Assembly: GCA_029882995.1 (NCBI GenBank)
Contig: JAOUJV010000008.1
Location: forward strand, 1-49,245
Direction: 5' to 3'
Source of the DNA: Gammaproteobacteria bacterium
GTDB taxonomy: Bacteria; Pseudomonadota; Gammaproteobacteria; DAOVJZ01
DNA length: 49,245 nucleotides
The notes under the pieces were generated by a model, which was given only the letters and a program-made list of their open reading frames with translations, ran no database searches and was not told the origin of the DNA. Position numbers and translations under genes: made by a program. Numbering within the stretch: position 1 is the first letter of the stretch; each line of letters starts with the position of its first letter. Shown here one piece after another: positions 42,715 to 49,245 of this stretch.

Positions 42715-44262
42715 GTGAACACTGAAAGTCCCACTCAACTCAGTTCTGTCTCACGCCGCAAGGTGATCGGGTATGGCTTCACTATTTTTTTAAGTTCGGC
42801 GGTCTTGCTGGTACTCGAGATCGTGGCCGGTCGTTTGATCGCGCCTTACGTGGGTGTCTCGATCTATAGCTGGACATCGATCATTGGTGTGATTCTGGCC
42901 GGGCTTTCGCTCGGGAACTGGCTTGGCGGGCGTTGGGCTGATCGTGGTGCCAGCGGAACGGCAGTCGGGATCGTGTTATTACTCGCGGCTGTTTTTTGTA
43001 TTGCCAGTCTGTTACTGCTGACTGTTGTTGCACCCGTTGTGCAGGAGAGCGGGCTTGACCTGATCAGTGCAAGTTTTATTTATGTGTTGTCCATGTTTTT
43101 TATACCGGCTGTGTTACTCGGTGTAGTGACACCACTGCTTACGACACTGGCATTACAACTGGATACGCGCACAGGTCATATTGTCGGGCGCATGCACGCA
43201 TTGGCTGCATTAGGCAGTATTGTTGGAACCTTTATCACCGGTTTTGTTCTGGTACAGTATTTTGGTACGCGCGGCGTTATTATTGGCAGCGCAATTTGTT
43301 TGTTATTACTGGCGATCCCTTTTCTACGTCGGGTCAACCCGGTACACGCTGTGGTGCTGGTTGTTCTCGCTATTGGTACCGTTGCAGGTACCAAGATGCG
43401 TAATGGTTTTGCGAACCCGTGTCAGTGGGAAAGTAATTATTTTTGTTTACGCGTGGTGGATGCCTCCAATTATCAATATGGCGAGGCCAGCGCCATGATA
43501 CTCGATCACCTTTTGCATGGGATTAATCAGAAGGAGAATCCGGGACTGTTTGTTTCTCCTTATGTACATGCCATGGATGAAATCGTACGTCATTATTTTA
43601 ATGTCAATGAAACTTCTGCCTTGCGTTATTTTTTTGCCGGTGGTGGTGCCTATACTCAACCGCGTGCAGTAAAAGCAATGTATCCCAATGCCCGGATAAC
43701 AGTTGCCGAACTTGATCCGCAAGTGACGGCTGTGGCTGAAAAACAAATGTATGTTGATACGAAGGGCATGAATATTATTCATCAGGATGCGCGTGCCGTA
43801 CTGCAAAGAGATCCGGCGCAATACGATATCGTGGTTACGGATGTGTTTCATGATATTTCCGTGCCTTATCATATGGTCACACGTGAGTTTGCACAGACGG
43901 TCAAGCGCAGGTTATCAGATCAGGGATTGTATTTAATTAATATCGTTGATTTGTTTCCGGATGCTCGATTGGTGAAAAGTCTGATTAAGACACTGAAACA
44001 CGAATTTGAACATGTAAATATCTGGCTGGAGGAGCAGGAGATATACCCAAGCCGGGCAACTTACGTGATTACCGCAAACAACAGTCATGCACTGCCGGAT
44101 GAGTTGGCATCTCAGCGTGGTTTTAGCCGACGCTGGATGAACATAGAATCACATTTAACAAGTAATGGATCAGCAATACAGACACTGCCGGTATTGACGG
44201 ATGATTACGTCCCGGTCGAGCGGCTATTGTCCGGATTACTGCTGAGTAAAGAGGGACTATGA
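42715..44262 (+). CDS. Membrane-anchored spermidine-synthase-like protein
   Basis: The 515-residue protein has seven or eight membrane helices (residues 15-230) and then a spermidine-synthase-like Rossmann domain (about 285-480) with FAGGGAYTQPRAVKAMYP, AELDPQV and VVTDVFHD. Such fused proteins are common, but polyamine synthesis by them is rarely shown. The likely start is GTG 42715, with an AGGG ribosome site partly held in an ATAAGCC/GGCTTAT inverted repeat (about 42684-42712). It starts 73 bases after sdaA. Confidence 0.8.
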   Translation: MNTESPTQLSSVSRRKVIGYGFTIFLSSAVLLVLEIVAGRLIAPYVGVSIYSWTSIIGVILAGLSLGNWLGGRWADRGASGTAVGIVLLLAAVFCIASLLLLTVVAPVVQESGLDLISASFIYVLSMFFIPAVLLGVVTPLLTTLALQLDTRTGHIVGRMHALAALGSIVGTFITGFVLVQYFGTRGVIIGSAICLLLLAIPFLRRVNPVHAVVLVVLAIGTVAGTKMRNGFANPCQWESNYFCLRVVDASNYQYGEASAMILDHLLHGINQKENPGLFVSPYVHAMDEIVRHYFNVNETSALRYFFAGGGAYTQPRAVKAMYPNARITVAELDPQVTAVAEKQMYVDTKGMNIIHQDARAVLQRDPAQYDIVVTDVFHDISVPYHMVTREFAQTVKRRLSDQGLYLINIVDLFPDARLVKSLIKTLKHEFEHVNIWLEEQEIYPSRATYVITANNSHALPDELASQRGFSRRWMNIESHLTSNGSAIQTLPVLTDDYVPVERLLSGLLLSKEGL

Positions 44263-44429
44263 CATTGCACGGTAGTAGCGGCCCTATATAAGGCAATTTC
44301 CGAGATTCCTGATACATAAGCATTTGTTTATAGATAGAATAAATATCTCTGTATTTACTTATAACTATAAACCTCCCATGATTACCCCTGTTTGAGAAAG
44401 TCATGCTTCGAATGAAGCAGGAGCGGGTG

Positions 44430-45611
44430 ATGCCTTTAGTTAATATGCGCGATATGTTGCAGCATGCTTATGCCAATGGTTATGCCGTTGGCGGCTTTGA
44501 TCTGGTGAGTCTGGATTTTATTGAAGCCATTATGGCGGCAGCCGAAGCAAAACAATCACCGGTTATTCTGTCGCTCGCCGAATCCCATTTTGAATATTAC
44601 GATTTCAGGTTGGCCATGCAGGCCGCGGAACTTGCCGCACAGCGTGCCTCGGTGCCGGTGGCGATCCATCTTGATCACGGTGCCTCGTTTGAGTCTGCGG
44701 TGACGGCGATCAATGCCGGGTGTAATGGTGTGATGGTCGATGCTTCGCAAGAATCGTTTAATGGCAATGTTGCCCTGACTCAAAAAGTGGTCAACATGGC
44801 ACACCAATGCGGTGTACCGGTAGAAGGCGAGTTGGGTTATGTCGCCGGTGTCGAAGGTGATGATGCCGAAAAGCATCCCGGTGACGTGGTGTATACCTCG
44901 GTGGAGGAAGCCAAAACCTACGTGGCACAAACACAAGTGGATTTTCTGGCGGTGTCGATTGGAACGGTACACGGTCGCATGCAAGGCGAACCGGTGCTTG
45001 ATTTTGATCGCCTTAAACAAATTAATGATGCATTAAACATACCGCTGGTGATTCATGGCGGTACCGGTTTGTCGGATGATCAATTTAAACAGTTGATTGC
45101 CAATGGTGTGGCCAAGATAAATTATTATACGGCTCTGGCTGATGCTGCCGGTGCACAAATGTGCGCAAATGTGAAAGCGAATGCGCGTGCCGGTTACACC
45201 GGGATTGTGGCCGGGATTCAGGATGCGATTCGCAACGAAGTGGAACGCTGTATGGATCTATGGGGTTCATCCGGCAAGGCCGATGCGGTTTTGTCGGTTT
45301 CTGAAAAATGGATGCCGGTACATCATGTCATTATTTATAATGTGGATATTGATGACGACGCACAGGTGCGACGCATGATGAGCGAAGGTGAAACCGTGCT
45401 GGGGAAAATTCCCGGCGTGCGTCGTATCGTGACTGGCAATGCGGTACAGGAAAACGCCAAATATCAATTCACATGGCTGGTTGAGTTTGTCCATGAAAAC
45501 GTGATCGCGAGCTATCGTGACCATACTGATCATGTGGCTTTTGCGAACAACCTGTTCCGACCGGTTGCGGGTGACCGGATCAGTATCGATTACCGGCAGA
45601 ATCATTTTTAA
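44430..45611 (+). CDS. Class II aldolase fused to a C-terminal Dabb domain
   Basis: The 393-residue protein has a complete class II (KbaY/GatY/FbaA) aldolase: HLDHG with catalytic D82 and zinc H83, EGELGYV, SIGTVHG and VIHGGTGL with the remaining zinc ligands, and KINYYTAL in the phosphate-binding part. After about residue 295 a separate region (HHVIIYNVDI to YRDHTDHVAFANNLF) resembles a stress-response Dabb dimeric barrel. I chose ATG 44430, since AGGAG lies 6 bases before it and it puts the catalytic Asp at the family's usual position 82; ATGs at 44403 and 44412 are also in frame. The substrate is unknown. Confidence 0.82.
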   Translation: MPLVNMRDMLQHAYANGYAVGGFDLVSLDFIEAIMAAAEAKQSPVILSLAESHFEYYDFRLAMQAAELAAQRASVPVAIHLDHGASFESAVTAINAGCNGVMVDASQESFNGNVALTQKVVNMAHQCGVPVEGELGYVAGVEGDDAEKHPGDVVYTSVEEAKTYVAQTQVDFLAVSIGTVHGRMQGEPVLDFDRLKQINDALNIPLVIHGGTGLSDDQFKQLIANGVAKINYYTALADAAGAQMCANVKANARAGYTGIVAGIQDAIRNEVERCMDLWGSSGKADAVLSVSEKWMPVHHVIIYNVDIDDDAQVRRMMSEGETVLGKIPGVRRIVTGNAVQENAKYQFTWLVEFVHENVIASYRDHTDHVAFANNLFRPVAGDRISIDYRQNHF

Positions 45612-45722
45612 CAACCGGTTTCCAGTTGTAGTTTATAATCATCAGCGTAGAATCATTACTCTTTGGCATGCCATGTAGTTTGTCGTTGGCACTTTTTCAA
45701 CAATCGATAAACGGGGTGAGTT

Positions 45723-46553
45723 ATGGATTTCAGATTCAAAACGGTGATCTCCGCAATGCTGGCTGTTTCTGCCTTGTTGTTATCCAGCACATTGTGGGCT
45801 GATGATGACGATGATAAACAATCAATCTTTGATGCCATCGCTGAAGGTGGCCAGTTGTATGACAAATGGTGGAAAGTGTATGACCTGAAACCACCCAAAG
45901 GAACACATCCTGCCTATCCCGCTAGCGGTAAACAAAAAGGTGAAACAACATGGCGTTGCAAGGAATGTCATGGCTGGGACTATAAAGGCAAGGATGGTGC
46001 TTATGCCAAAGGTAGTCACTACACAGGCATAAAGGGGATCAGGGATTATCAGGAAAAGTCGCCGGAAAAAATTGTTGCCATTCTAAAAGATCAAAATCAC
46101 CAGTATGACAAGGTCATGTATGATCGTGCATTGAGCCGGATTGCCTTGTTTGTTTCACGCGGTCAGGTGGAAATGAATGACTACATCAACAATGACAACA
46201 GAAAGGCAAAGGGAGAAGTGAAATCGGGCCGCGCTGTTTTCATGGATAAGTGTTCGCGCTGTCATGGTGAACAAGGTAACGATATTAATTTTGGTAATGA
46301 TGTCGAGCCCGAGTTTGTAGGAACCGTTGCGGTTAAAAATCCCTGGGAAGCGGTGCACAAGATCCTGAATGGGCATCCCGGTGCCTATATGGCGCATGAC
46401 ATCATGCATTCAAAAAACACCATACATCGGCGTCATCGTCAGGGTTTGATTAAACCGATGGAACCGATGCCGTCTTTCCGTGATGAGTTAAGTGATGAAG
46501 GTGTTCTGGATTTATTGACGTTCTTGCAGATATTGCCGGTGGATGATGAATAA
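45723..46553 (+). CDS. Exported di-heme cytochrome c
   Basis: The 276-residue protein has a signal peptide (ISAMLAVSALLLSSTLWA) and two heme c motifs, CKECH (79-83) and CSRCH (177-181). A late KPMEPMPSF supplies candidate axial methionines. It is an electron carrier or the cytochrome subunit of a periplasmic enzyme. No oxidoreductase partner is encoded next to it. A GGGGTGAG ribosome site precedes the ATG. Confidence 0.88.
   Translation: MDFRFKTVISAMLAVSALLLSSTLWADDDDDKQSIFDAIAEGGQLYDKWWKVYDLKPPKGTHPAYPASGKQKGETTWRCKECHGWDYKGKDGAYAKGSHYTGIKGIRDYQEKSPEKIVAILKDQNHQYDKVMYDRALSRIALFVSRGQVEMNDYINNDNRKAKGEVKSGRAVFMDKCSRCHGEQGNDINFGNDVEPEFVGTVAVKNPWEAVHKILNGHPGAYMAHDIMHSKNTIHRRHRQGLIKPMEPMPSFRDELSDEGVLDLLTFLQILPVDDE

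Positions 46554-49245
<2,692 letters not shown>

Noticed and set aside
44556-45020. 154-codon minus-strand reading frame inside the aldolase gene
   Set aside because: It mirrors the well-supported aldolase coding sequence and has histidine- and arginine-rich composition typical of antisense shadows.

Overview
The window looks like a chromosomal segment of a gammaproteobacterium. The evidence is the order ubiG, a MupP/Gph-type phosphatase, and a YciK-type reductase further along the same strand. DsbB, RmuC, monomeric NADP-isocitrate dehydrogenase, SdaA and dense palindromic intergenic repeats fit the same view. The squalene branch of hopanoid synthesis (hpnC, hpnD, hpnE) narrows it to a hopanoid-capable lineage. 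I cannot name a genus. No rRNA, tRNA, CRISPR array, integrase or transposase gene was seen.

Layout. 1-2.5 kb: the start of an unknown minus-strand gene, a periplasmic double thioredoxin-fold protein and an acyltransferase-3-like membrane protein. 2.5-9.4 kb: one minus-strand block that reads ubiG, mupP-like, rmuC, hpnC, hpnD, hpnE, yciK-like. The final reductase has lost most residues an active SDR needs. 9.4-12 kb: a Fic protein, a 40-residue membrane mini-protein and a secreted DsrE-like protein, separated by dispersed repeats.

12-33 kb is an accessory, mostly AT-rich defence island broken only by a Kef-type antiporter (14.3-15.8 kb). It holds: an AbiE-like type IV toxin-antitoxin pair whose antitoxin carries a nuclease-like N-terminal domain; an Abi_2 HEPN protein; a six-gene type I restriction operon (hsdM, hsdS, hsdR, a YgjP-like metallopeptidase, a small protein resembling the tail of other HsdM proteins, and a HEPN-like protein); a type II cassette with an MvaI/BcnI-type nuclease, a Dcm-type methylase and Vsr; and a run of three further nucleases (GIY-YIG with a tiny translationally coupled partner, a NucS-like PD-(D/E)XK protein, and NERD plus two zinc ribbons). 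Truncated 5' copies of two genes that are complete further downstream (29.5 and 32.5 kb) bracket this run and record past rearrangement.

33-38 kb returns to housekeeping-like genes: an NTF2-like protein, a small conserved protein, TrpB2, a membrane histidine kinase, a broken thioredoxin gene, a BFD-like iron-sulfur protein, DsbB and a GFA-family protein. A classical AbiEi/AbiEii pair with a clear inverted-repeat operator lies at 38.3-39.9 kb. 39.9-49.2 kb is metabolic: a TauE/SafE transporter, a Bcp peroxiredoxin coupled to SdaA, a membrane spermidine-synthase-like protein, a class II aldolase fused to a Dabb domain, a di-heme cytochrome c, monomeric isocitrate dehydrogenase and the start of a TPR protein.

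The observations most worth a second look are: the pairing of an MvaI-type nuclease with a Dcm-type C5 methylase; the three-nuclease run with its coupled 58-residue protein; the extra genes locked into the type I operon; the degenerate SDR closing the squalene operon; and the aldolase-Dabb fusion. All calls come from reading the sequence; no database search was run.
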